Below are positions 16,349 to 22,749 of a DNA stretch of 25,115 nucleotides, piece by piece. The notes beneath the pieces are model-generated. The model did not search any database. It had not been told where the DNA came from and saw nothing but the letters and a program-made list of their open reading frames with translations. Positions within the stretch are counted from its first letter, which is position 1, and each line of letters opens with the position of its first letter. A program made the translations under genes and the position numbers. The stretch comes from a virus: the IMG/VR virus record IMGVR_UViG_3300034012_002607, positions 1 through 25,115 of that record. One strand, given 5' to 3'.

Positions 16349-16893
16349 GCGTTGCCCTCCTCGACGAGTAGGTAGGGGATGGTCTTCTGGTTGGCGCGGT
16401 CCATCTCGGAATAGACGAGAGCGACGAACGCGGGCCATTGGCTGGGGTGGATCGTCTGGCAGCCTTCGCTGCTGGTAGTGCGGGTGCCGCCCTTGTGGAT
16501 GTTGATTGCGATGCCCATCGAGTCGCCTTCGCCGTCGCGGGTCACGGGGAGTTGTTCGCCAGGCGTGGCGGGGCGGAGGGCGGGGTAGCCGCCGCCAGGC
16601 TTTAAGAGACCGTGCTTGCCTTTGCGGTAGCGATGCACGCCGGGCTTGAGGACGGCGATGCCTTTGCGCTTCACGCTGGGATCGGTATTCGCATTGAAGG
16701 TGGCGTAGGCGTTTGGGCTGATGAGAAAGATGGCGTCGTCATAAATGCCACGGTCGTTCTCGCCCGGCTTGCCCATGGTGTCGCGGTAGTAGCCGCGAAT
16801 GCCCACCAGAGCGACCTCATCGGCCACGCGGGCTTTTGTCAGCAGGGCTTGCGTCTTGGACTTGGCTTGTTGTGGTCGGCTCGGGGGGAGCAT
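16345..16893 (-). CDS. Probable endolysin/YkuD-like murein enzyme
   Basis: The 182-residue product carries near its C-terminus NIHKGGTRTTSSEGCQTIH. This matches the HxG ... S-x-GC signature of YkuD-type (L,D-transpeptidase fold) enzymes, with the cysteine as likely nucleophile and a conserved His before it. A region VGIRGYYRDTMG near residues 30-41 is also typical of a widespread prophage family that I recall being associated with lysis genes. No signal peptide is seen, so export would depend on the holin. It follows the holin, a small membrane protein and a lipoprotein, which makes a lysis cassette. Whether it cleaves or makes peptidoglycan cross-links cannot be told. The start is preceded by a four-unit CTTAAAA array. 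Confidence 0.7.
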   Translation of the reverse strand: MLPPSRPQQAKSKTQALLTKARVADEVALVGIRGYYRDTMGKPGENDRGIYDDAIFLISPNAYATFNANTDPSVKRKGIAVLKPGVHRYRKGKHGLLKPGGGYPALRPATPGEQLPVTRDGEGDSMGIAINIHKGGTRTTSSEGCQTIHPSQWPAFVALVYSEMDRANQKTIPYLLVEEGNA

Positions 16894-16899
16894 CAGGAG

Positions 16900-16927
16900 T
16901 TTTAGGTTTTAAGTTTTAAGTTTTAAG
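16900..16927 (-). repeat. Four-unit CTTAAAA heptamer array before the lysin gene
   Basis: On the + strand there are four units, TTTTAGG then TTTTAAG three times. It starts 6 bases upstream of the ATG at 16893, with CTCCTG between (coding strand), exactly where a Shine-Dalgarno sequence would sit. Confidence 0.75.
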
Positions 16928-16933
16928 TTCTCC

Positions 16934-16958
16934 CTCTGTGCTCTCTGTGTCCTCTGTG
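16934..16958 (-). repeat. CACAGAG period-9 repeat
   Basis: Three CACAGAG units (coding strand) at 16952-16958, 16943-16949 and 16934-16940 have a period of 9, and the set directly adjoins the heptamer array. Repeats of this type are dispersed in intergenic DNA of many environmental bacteria from my recollection. It sits just after the lipoprotein stop. Confidence 0.65.
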
Positions 16959-16959
16959 G

Positions 16960-17124
16960 TTATTTATCCTTGAGGGCGGGCAGCTCGGGGAGGGTGTAAG
17001 AAAACCTGCCGTAGTCCGTTTCGAGACTGACGCCGAGCGTGGTGCAGCCGGTGAGGAAGGAGATGGTCAGAAAAATATAGCCGAGGAGCAGGGCGCTTGC
17101 GGCGACTTGGGCGGGGCTGGTCAT
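16960..17124 (-). CDS. Small lipoprotein, possible Rz1-like spanin component
   Basis: The 54-residue product has an N-terminal hydrophobic signal (about 8-26, ASALLLGYIFLTISFLTG) ending in a lipobox LTGC with C27. A short mature part follows with Tyr, Pro and Leu (LPELPALKDK). The size and lipobox match the outer-membrane lipoprotein partner of a spanin pair, or a phage lipoprotein of superinfection-exclusion type. The start at 17124 overlaps the preceding stop by ATGA. It lies in the lysis cassette between a small membrane protein and the lysin. A Gram-negative host is implied if it is a spanin. Confidence 0.7.
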   Translation of the reverse strand: MTSPAQVAASALLLGYIFLTISFLTGCTTLGVSLETDYGRFSYTLPELPALKDK

Positions 17125-17288
17125 TTCTTCTCGTTGCGGAAAATCTCTACCAGGGCGATTGCCGCTGCCACGGCGCTGCCGATAGCTTCCCAATGTTGTG
17201 GAGAGAGGCTCAATCCGGCGAGGCCGCCGAGCACGGCGAGGCCGCGAAAAGTGGACGGTTGTTTTAGGTGCGAGAGGAATTTATTCAT
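17121..17288 (-). CDS. Small membrane protein of the lysis cassette (holin-like)
   Basis: The 55-residue product begins MNKFLSHLKQPSTFRG, followed by a hydrophobic stretch LAVLGGLAGLSLS, a short turn PQHWE and a second hydrophobic stretch AIGSAVAAAIALVEIF, ending in FRNEKK. Two short membrane passes with a basic tail fit a holin-like or accessory membrane protein. Its stop overlaps the lipoprotein start (ATGA), which supports coupled expression. The start is preceded by a heptamer array and a C-rich leader, with no Shine-Dalgarno sequence. Confidence 0.7.
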   Translation of the reverse strand: MNKFLSHLKQPSTFRGLAVLGGLAGLSLSPQHWEAIGSAVAAAIALVEIFRNEKK

Positions 17289-17302
17289 GGGGGAGGGAGG
17301 GG

Positions 17303-17330
17303 TTTTAAGTTTTAAGAATTAAGTTTTAAG
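17303..17330 (-). repeat. Four-unit CTTAAAA heptamer array between two membrane-protein genes
   Basis: On the + strand the units are TTTTAAG, TTTTAAG, AATTAAG, TTTTAAG. The array begins 14 bases upstream of the ATG at 17288 and contains the stop codon of the upstream holin gene (TAA at 17326-17328). The third unit is the variant, as in the array at 19977. Confidence 0.75.
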
Positions 17331-17511
17331 GGTCGTGCGGCGGGCGCTTCTTGTTGAGGATGGCGTAGAGCGAGGCCACGCCGACCGCGATGCCGACTAG
17401 GAGCGAGGCAATGCGCAGCCAGGCTTCGATCTCGGGAAGCATCGACACCCCGAGCCCCGTCGCCGTAGCGACGAGGCCGGTGAAGCTGGCTGTGGCTTGG
17501 TGGGTGTCCAT
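17326..17511 (-). CDS. Holin
   Basis: The 61-residue product has two predicted membrane segments, about 10-25 (FTGLVATATGLGVSML) and 31-52 (RIASLLVGIAVGVASLYAIL), and a basic tail NKKRPPHD. That size and topology match class II phage holins, which form the membrane lesion that releases the lysin. An upstream ATG in this frame overlaps the preceding tail-fibre gene, so 17511, 2 bases after that stop, is preferred. It opens the lysis cassette (holin, membrane protein, lipoprotein, lysin). Confidence 0.78.
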   Translation of the reverse strand: MDTHQATASFTGLVATATGLGVSMLPEIEAWLRIASLLVGIAVGVASLYAILNKKRPPHDP

Positions 17512-17513
17512 TG

Positions 17514-19295
17514 TTAGCTTAGCGCGGCGGCGAGTTGGGCTCCGGTGGTGGCCACGGTCGAGCATTGCGCGAGGCGGTCGGTCTGGAGCAGGTCGGTCTT
17601 GGCCTTGATGGCCGAGATGTTCGCGCTTGGGATGTCTCCGGTTGCAGCGGGCGAGGCGGGGAGATTGTCGGTCTTCGCTTTTATCGCGGCGAGCTGGGTG
17701 CTGTTGCTGTCGATTTCAGCGCGGATCGATGCTGCGCTTGGCACGGTTGGCGCGTTGGTCAAAGTATCGACCACGCCGCCGGTGATTTCGCGGGAGGCAG
17801 CTGACCAGACGGCGCTGGCGATTTCACCCTCGGTGGGCACATCGGGCGCGTTGGTGAGAGTTGTGACCGTGGCGAGCGTGCCGTTGGGGGCGAGCCTGCT
17901 TGAAACGGTTGCATCGAGGTTGTCCAGAGCGCCAGCGCGGGAGGTGGTGAGACCTTGCGCCGTGAGAGCGGATTGAACATTGGCGGTAGTAAGGATTGCT
18001 GTGCCGAAGCCTGCATCTACGGGGACTCCCAGACTAACCGACCCTGCGGCCGGGACTGCACAGGTGCCGGTGAGGTTGCCGCCTCCGTAGCTCACGCCGC
18101 TGCGGACATTGGCGGCGATGGGGTTGCCGAATGAGCCGTTGTCTGCGCCATACATGGTGAAATACGAATCGGTTGTGCCTGCGAGGGCGTAGCGTGTCTG
18201 GCCGAGAGTGGGGGCTGTGCCGAGACGCCACTTGCCACCGCTAACTGCTTTCCAGCCGCTCCAGTGGTCGAGGAAATCGCCGCTCAGGCGGACATCGGCG
18301 GCGGTGTTGGAGATGGATACGGCGTTTGAGAAGGCCGATGCGGTGAAAGTGCCTTGGCTAATGATGACCGTTCCGGTCAAGATGCTATTTAAGGCAAAGC
18401 ATGTGACATTGTTTCCAGCCATAAATGTGCAAGGCGCGCTCACATTAACCGAGCCAGTTGAGGTGTTTTGAAAACAGTGGCTGCTGGACCCGGCGCTCCC
18501 GGCTGTGAATGTGCAGGACGCGCTGACATTGACCGCTCCGGTTGAGGCGTTGTTAAGGGCGAGGGCGGTGCCAGACCCCCCGGCTGTGAATGTGCAAGAC
18601 GCGCTGACATTGACCGTTCCGCTTGAGGCGTTGTTGAAAGCTGACCCCGTGAATCCGCCTGTGAATGTGCAGGACGCGCTGACATTGACCGTTCCGGTTG
18701 AGGCGTTGTTAAGGGCGAAGGCGGTGCCGTTGCTGCCTCCCGTGAATGTGCCATTTCCCAGAGTGCAAGTCGTGGTGCCTGCATAGTTGCACCCATGCGC
18801 TCCTGCCGCCGATCCTCCCACGACGCGCAGCCCGTCCAGAGTCAACGCGGTCGCGCCGGTAACCGAGAGGCAGGTGGTCGTGCCTGCGCGGAGGTCGGTG
18901 GTGATGGTGAAGGGCGAGGACATGGCAAACGATCCGCCGCCGCCTGTGGCTCCTGCGGCGGTGTTTGAGGCAGTGGTGAGCGTGGCGAGAGCGCGGGCGG
19001 TGCCTGTGCCGGTGCCTGCGCCGGTGGCGAGGAATATCGTGCCTGCGGTGTTAGAGGCTGCGCCGATGCCGGTCCATGAGGTGGTGCCGACGAAGAGGAT
19101 TTCATACCACTGACCAGCGACGAAAGAACCGGCGTTGACGGTGGGGTTGTTGGCTCCGCCGATGTTGATGTTTTGGTTGATCGTGACATTAAATCCATTG
19201 GCGTAAACGGTGTCGCCGTTGCCGGGGAGGACGCCGCCGTTCCATGTGCTGGTCGATGACCAGTTGCCGTTTGCGATAGCGCGTGCTGTGGCCAT
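17514..19295 (-). CDS. Beta-helical tail fibre/appendage protein with internal repeats
   Basis: The 593-residue product starts with STSTWNGGVLPGNGDTV, a form often seen at the start of phage appendage proteins. A module near 60-105 (YEILFVGTTSWTGIG, ATGAGTGTGTA) recurs in many phage structural proteins. Residues about 165-310 form a tandem repeat of 25-28 residues with the core NVSASCTFT, each unit with one Cys, as expected of a right-handed beta-helix. The C-terminus (about 450-593) is Ala/Thr-rich with repeats such as LTNAPDVPTEGEIASAVW and LAAIKAKTDNLPAS, which suggest a trimeric stalk or coiled coil. The likely role is host recognition or surface attachment. A depolymerase is possible, but no catalytic motif is seen. 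Confidence 0.82.
   Translation of the reverse strand: MATARAIANGNWSSTSTWNGGVLPGNGDTVYANGFNVTINQNINIGGANNPTVNAGSFVAGQWYEILFVGTTSWTGIGAASNTAGTIFLATGAGTGTGTARALATLTTASNTAAGATGGGGSFAMSSPFTITTDLRAGTTTCLSVTGATALTLDGLRVVGGSAAGAHGCNYAGTTTCTLGNGTFTGGSNGTAFALNNASTGTVNVSASCTFTGGFTGSAFNNASSGTVNVSASCTFTAGGSGTALALNNASTGAVNVSASCTFTAGSAGSSSHCFQNTSTGSVNVSAPCTFMAGNNVTCFALNSILTGTVIISQGTFTASAFSNAVSISNTAADVRLSGDFLDHWSGWKAVSGGKWRLGTAPTLGQTRYALAGTTDSYFTMYGADNGSFGNPIAANVRSGVSYGGGNLTGTCAVPAAGSVSLGVPVDAGFGTAILTTANVQSALTAQGLTTSRAGALDNLDATVSSRLAPNGTLATVTTLTNAPDVPTEGEIASAVWSAASREITGGVVDTLTNAPTVPSAASIRAEIDSNSTQLAAIKAKTDNLPASPAATGDIPSANISAIKAKTDLLQTDRLAQCSTVATTGAQLAAALS
18421..18780 (-). repeat. Internal tandem repeats of the tail fibre gene
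   Basis: Five units begin near 18421, 18505, 18586, 18661 and 18742, spaced 75, 81 or 84 bases, all multiples of three. The second to fourth are nearly identical over about 45 bases (GTGAATGTGCAGGACGCG and GACATTGACCG on the + strand), the first is diverged and the last is partial. They encode the Cys-containing beta-helix units. Confidence 0.8.
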
Positions 19296-19298
19296 GGC

Positions 19299-19580
19299 TT
19301 AGAGTCCTTTCTCGACGATGAATTGTTGGAGGGCGGATTGGATCGCGCCCACGGTGGCGAGTGTGGCTTCGTCGGCATGAGCGAGCGAGCCGAGGCGGAT
19401 GGACTTCGCGTGGGCGGGCTGGGTCTCGACCATGCCGTCTTCGATGCGGAGCGGGGTGAGGTTCATCACTACCGATGCCTCTGGCTTGCCTTCCCCGTCA
19501 TAGCTGCCAGAGATGATGAGATTGAGGGCGTAGCGGTCGTATTGCTTTGAGTCGATGCTGGATGGTGCGGATGCGATCAT
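19299..19580 (-). CDS. Hypothetical structural protein, 93 residues
   Basis: The start at 19580 avoids the 34-base overlap that the upstream ATG (19634) would make with the preceding gene. The product has a beta-rich centre (QYDRYALNLIISGSYDGEG) and a helical C-terminus (ATVGAIQSALQQFIVEKGL). I do not recognise the family. It lies between two tail-fibre genes, so a tail or fibre accessory role is likely. The leader is A-rich and has no Shine-Dalgarno sequence. Confidence 0.72.
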   Translation of the reverse strand: MIASAPSSIDSKQYDRYALNLIISGSYDGEGKPEASVVMNLTPLRIEDGMVETQPAHAKSIRLGSLAHADEATLATVGAIQSALQQFIVEKGL

Positions 19581-19600
19581 GGTGTTTGGATTTTTTGGGT

Positions 19601-19969
19601 TTAAGAAAATTGGAGGGAGGTTTTGGAAGACCACTGCCCGACTGCGGATTGCTCGGAGGAGACATTGCCTGCGGCGTCGGTGGTGATTTTGTAGATGGTC
19701 CAGGCGGTGGCGTCCTCGGCTGGGCCGCTTGAGGGGTAGTCGGCCCAGGCGAGGCGGCCCATGTAGAGGGTGGTGCCGTCGGTGGCGGAGAGTTGCAGGT
19801 AGTCGCTGGGGTCGCGGGGGCGGGCGAGGCGGAAGACTTCTCCCAGGTGGTCTTTGGAATACATGCGCCGGTCGGCGAGGTTGAGGGCGAGGCTCCCTTC
19901 GGCCACTTGCGCGGCGGTAGGGACTCGGCCGGGAACCGTGGAGCGGAGGAGCTGGATGACCGTGGCCAT
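19601..19969 (-). CDS. Tail appendage protein with tropism-determinant-like N-terminus
   Basis: The 122-residue product begins IQLLRSTVPGRVPTAAQVAE, then GSLALNLADRRMYSKDHLGE. This is the short beta unit at the N-terminus of many phage fibre or tropism proteins (major tropism determinant N-terminal type), which attaches them to the tail. A second small domain rich in Trp and Tyr follows. The start is preceded by a four-unit CTTAAAA array and CTTCTCC. It could act as a fibre connector for the neighbouring fibre proteins. Confidence 0.72.
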   Translation of the reverse strand: MATVIQLLRSTVPGRVPTAAQVAEGSLALNLADRRMYSKDHLGEVFRLARPRDPSDYLQLSATDGTTLYMGRLAWADYPSSGPAEDATAWTIYKITTDAAGNVSSEQSAVGQWSSKTSLQFS

Positions 19970-19976
19970 GGAGAAG

Positions 19977-20004
19977 TTTTAAGTTTTAAGGATTAAGTTT
20001 TAAG
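19977..20004 (-). repeat. Four-unit CTTAAAA heptamer array before a tail appendage gene
   Basis: On the + strand the units are TTTTAAG, TTTTAAG, GATTAAG, TTTTAAG. The array starts 7 bases upstream of the ATG at 19969. The third unit is again the variant, as at 17303. Confidence 0.75.
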
Positions 20005-20023
20005 CAGGGGCCCCGTGGAGCGA

Positions 20024-20045
20024 TGGCGCGGGCTGGACCGCGCCA
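20024..20045 (-). other. GC-rich hairpin in a gap between tail genes
   Basis: TGGCGCGG (20024-20031) and CCGCGCCA (20038-20045) form a perfect 8-bp stem with a 6-base loop. A GGGGCCCC palindrome follows at 20007-20014. There is no T-run, so it is not a standard intrinsic terminator. It may stabilise or slow the transcript. Confidence 0.4.
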
Positions 20046-20063
20046 CCGCTGTGGGGAGGGAGG

Positions 20064-20081
20064 GGAACTTTAGAAAGTTCC
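20064..20081 (-). other. Perfect inverted repeat over a stop codon
   Basis: GGAACTTT (20064-20071) and AAAGTTCC (20074-20081) are perfect 8-base arms around AG. The stop codon of the tail fibre gene (20070-20072) lies inside. The 2-base centre suits a dimeric protein site more than an RNA loop. Confidence 0.4.
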
Positions 20082-21158
20082 TCCATCGACGGTGATGTCG
20101 TCGATGGTGACACCGCTGATGCTGCCGCCGGTGATGGCGACATTGTTCGCGGCTTGGACGGCGATGCTGCCGAGGCCGAGCGTGGTGCGGGCATCGGAGG
20201 CGGAGGCGTCGTCGATGAGGCTGCGGCCGTAGCTGGAGAGGTCAGCAGTGCTGAACTGATCCGCGCCGGTGGCGTAGATAACCTTGTCGGCGGCTACGGT
20301 GACTCCTGCGAGGGCGGCGAGGGTGCCGTCGTAAGCCTGGACATTGGTGCCAATGGCGAGGCCGAGGTTTGTGCGGGCGGCCGAGGCGTCGGTGAGGTCG
20401 CTGAGGTTGCTGGACTTGACCAATTTTGTGCCCAGGGCAGTGGTCACGGTCGTCGCGTAGTTCGCGTCATCGGCGATAGCGGCGGCGATTTCGTTCAGCG
20501 TGTTGAGGAGGTCGGGAGCGCCGTCAACGAGGTTGCTGACTGCGGTGTCCACATAGCCTTTGGTGGAAGCGTCGCTGGAGGCCGAGGGCTCGGCGAGGCC
20601 GGTGATCTTCTGGCTGTTGAGCGAAACGGACGCGGTTGGCGCGGCCATTTGGTCGAGGCGGCTGGAACGAACCTGGGTGTCGAAGTCGGAGACTTTGGAC
20701 GCGGTGAGCGTGGGGATGTCGCTGGCTTCGAGGTTTGCGCCAACGGTGACGCGGCCTTTGGCGTCCACGGTGACTTTGGTGTGCGTGCCTGCGGTGACGC
20801 CGCTGTTGGCCAGGGTGGCGGAGATGGAGGCGTTGGCCGAGCCGTTGAAGGCAGAGGCTGTGCCTGTGACATCGCCAGTGAGCGAGATGTCGCGGGCGGT
20901 CTGAAGCGCGGTGGCTGTGCCTGCGTTGCCGGAGACGGAGCCTGTGATGGTGTCGGAGAAGGTTTTGACGCCTGCGACGGTCTGTGCGCCGTCGAGCATG
21001 ACGACTGCGCCACGGCCTGCCACCTTGTCTATCGTGGTGCCATTTCCGAGGTAGAGAACCTCGTCTACTTTGTTATACGCTGGCTCACCTGCGAGCAGGG
21101 TGGCTGGGGCTCCGGCTGCGCCGGAAAGTCTGCGTTTGATGCGAATGTTTGAGGGCAT
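20070..21158 (-). CDS. Tail fibre protein
   Basis: The 362-residue product starts with a tropism-determinant-like attachment unit ([20 protein letters not shown], then [18 protein letters not shown]). A long Ala/Thr/Ser/Gly-rich shaft follows, with fibre signatures such as [39 protein letters not shown] and [20 protein letters not shown], which are common in tail fibres. The tail end ([28 protein letters not shown]) is also typical. The likely role is adsorption. The leader has AT-rich sequence (ACATTAAATAAT) and no Shine-Dalgarno sequence. Confidence 0.85.
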   Translation of the reverse strand: MPSNIRIKRRLSGAAGAPATLLAGEPAYNKVDEVLYLGNGTTIDKVAGRGAVVMLDGAQTVAGVKTFSDTITGSVSGNAGTATALQTARDISLTGDVTGTASAFNGSANASISATLANSGVTAGTHTKVTVDAKGRVTVGANLEASDIPTLTASKVSDFDTQVRSSRLDQMAAPTASVSLNSQKITGLAEPSASSDASTKGYVDTAVSNLVDGAPDLLNTLNEIAAAIADDANYATTVTTALGTKLVKSSNLSDLTDASAARTNLGLAIGTNVQAYDGTLAALAGVTVAADKVIYATGADQFSTADLSSYGRSLIDDASASDARTTLGLGSIAVQAANNVAITGGSISGVTIDDITVDGGTF

Positions 21159-21198
21159 ATTATTTAATGTTTTGGGGGGTTGTTACTGCGGGGTGGTC

Positions 21199-21465
21199 CT
21201 AAAACTCACCGCCGTCTGTTGAGGCGGAGATGGGTTCGTAGGAAAGTGTGTCTGGGTCCCAACGATGGGGGATGTTGGAATCTTGCGGAAAGTAGATGCG
21301 GGCTACGGTGCCGGGGTTTGGAAAGTCTTCGAGGGTCGGGAAGGCTTGAACATCGTCAAAGTCGTCTGGGATCATCGCGCCGGAGATTTGACCCGAGGAG
21401 TCGAGCTGGGGCAGAGCGATATTCTGCGCCGCGCCGGAAAAGGGGTTGAAGAAAACCTGCGACAT
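21199..21465 (-). CDS. Hypothetical protein, 88 residues
   Basis: The start codon directly follows the preceding stop (TAAATG). The product opens MSQVFFNPFSGAAQNIALPQ and has Pro- and Asp-rich segments (IPDDFDDVQAFPTLEDFPNP) and an RIYFPQDSN beta strand. It is probably a small virion or fibre-base protein. The family is not recognised. Confidence 0.68.
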   Translation of the reverse strand: MSQVFFNPFSGAAQNIALPQLDSSGQISGAMIPDDFDDVQAFPTLEDFPNPGTVARIYFPQDSNIPHRWDPDTLSYEPISASTDGGEF

Positions 21466-21762
21466 TTACGCGTAGGGCGGGAATTTGATCTCGACGCTGC
21501 GGATCTCCGCGTTGTCGGCGGTGGGGGGATTGGCACCGAAATAGGTATTGATGATTCTGGCTACCGAGGTGCTGCCAAAAGTGAACTCCACATAGTTCGT
21601 GTTGTTCGTCGCGGGGGAGGTGAAACGAACATTTTCATACTTGGTGTAAGCAGGAGTCGGAAAACCTGTGCTCACCCGCAGAGCCCCATCTGGTGTGGCT
21701 TGGACGGGCTGGACAATGCCAGCGGTGTTGCGAGCGGCGATCTGAATGGTGGGGTTACTCAT
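21466..21762 (-). CDS. Hypothetical protein, 98 residues
   Basis: The product is beta-rich, with MSNPTIQIAARNTAGIVQPV, a DGALRVSTG turn, and YVEFTFGSTSVARIINTYF. It resembles small head-decoration or tail-tip proteins in composition, but I do not recognise the family. Its leader (21763-21801) is AT-rich (AATTAAATTAACGAC) and has no Shine-Dalgarno sequence. Confidence 0.68.
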   Translation of the reverse strand: MSNPTIQIAARNTAGIVQPVQATPDGALRVSTGFPTPAYTKYENVRFTSPATNNTNYVEFTFGSTSVARIINTYFGANPPTADNAEIRSVEIKFPPYA

Positions 21763-21801
21763 GTCGTTAATTTAATTATGGTGAAGGGTGTCAAGGGGTG
21801 A

Positions 21802-22749
21802 TTATTGGAAGCTGGCGGAGTAGCGGCGGACCTCGCCTTTGCGCAGCCAGGCGTCGTCCATTCGCTGTTGCAGGATGCCTTCGGCGCGGGCGAACTGGTA
21901 GGTGGCCTTGTCCATCTGGCCGTCCTCGGAAAGCGTTTCAGCGAGGGCGTAAAACTTGAGGTAGTCCGCGAGGAATGCCGGGATGCGGTGGCGTAGCCAA
22001 TACTCCTCATTCGTCGGGAGATTGCCGGTTGTGTCAGCGATGGCCTCGTAGCAATCGCCGGTGCTGTTGTAGTAAACGATGTCGCCAGCGGAGTAAGCGG
22101 TGGAGGAGTTGAAAGCGGTCGAAGTGAAGCGGGGCTGAGGCAGTGAGAACTCGACCCAGACTTGGCCGGAGATGTAATCCGTATCGGTGATGAGGATGCG
22201 GTCTTCGGTGACGACAAAATCCAACGAGAGCGTGACGCGGCCTTCGTCGGGCTTGATGTCATAAACCTTCAGCACATTGCCAATCGCCTTCTGACCTGGA
22301 GCCAGCAGCGGGATGTAGGGGATGAACTCCTCGGCAGGAGCATTCGTGCTCGTCTCGATGTAGGTCGCGGTCGTGCGGTCGTTCCACGCGACATCTACGG
22401 CGGTGTCGATATTCAGCATATCGCCCGCAGCGGTCGTGGTGACGCGCTTGATGCGCCACACAGGGTCCGCAAATTGCGAGCCCTGCAAGGCACGGCCGAT
22501 GTAGGATGTCGTGCCGACATAATCGCTCTCGTAGGTATAAAGCCCCGGCGCATAGCCATCGCCCACCGGCGTGCGGGCCTCGGTGAGATAGACATCCGGC
22601 CAATCGAAAAATGTCCAAGCCGTCGCGGCAGCGGTGGTGAGATACTCCGCGAGAGCCGTGGCTTGCGAGGCCATGAGCGGCTGGTCGGGATCGATGCCCA
22701 TGCGGGAGATCACGCCATCGCGGACGGTGCGGTAGGGGGTGGCTTTCAT
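21802..22749 (-). CDS. Head-tail adaptor (connector) protein
   Basis: The 315-residue product begins by ATGA overlap with the portal stop. Its two ends are helical: PLMASQATALAEYLTTAAA near the start, and AFLADYLKFYALAETLSEDG with ATYQFARAEGILQQRMDDAW at the end. This layout is common in adaptor proteins next to portal genes of short-tailed phages. A 35-residue insert near 217-251 (AYSAGDIVYYNSTGDCYEA, then NEEYW) looks like a small chitin- or carbohydrate-binding type module of the CBM5/12 form. The function is inferred from position and pattern. Confidence 0.68.
   Translation of the reverse strand: MKATPYRTVRDGVISRMGIDPDQPLMASQATALAEYLTTAAATAWTFFDWPDVYLTEARTPVGDGYAPGLYTYESDYVGTTSYIGRALQGSQFADPVWRIKRVTTTAAGDMLNIDTAVDVAWNDRTTATYIETSTNAPAEEFIPYIPLLAPGQKAIGNVLKVYDIKPDEGRVTLSLDFVVTEDRILITDTDYISGQVWVEFSLPQPRFTSTAFNSSTAYSAGDIVYYNSTGDCYEAIADTTGNLPTNEEYWLRHRIPAFLADYLKFYALAETLSEDGQMDKATYQFARAEGILQQRMDDAWLRKGEVRRYSASFQ

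Noticed and set aside
16900-20004. CRISPR-like reading of the heptamer arrays
   Set aside because: Units are 7 bases without spacers and sit upstream of start codons.
20024-20045. Intrinsic terminator
   Set aside because: A perfect stem is present but no T-run follows on the transcribed strand.
21763-21794. Promoter before the 98-residue gene
   Set aside because: TTGACA is present on the - strand (21794-21789), but the best -10 match is at 14 bases spacing or has three mismatches at 17, so support is poor.
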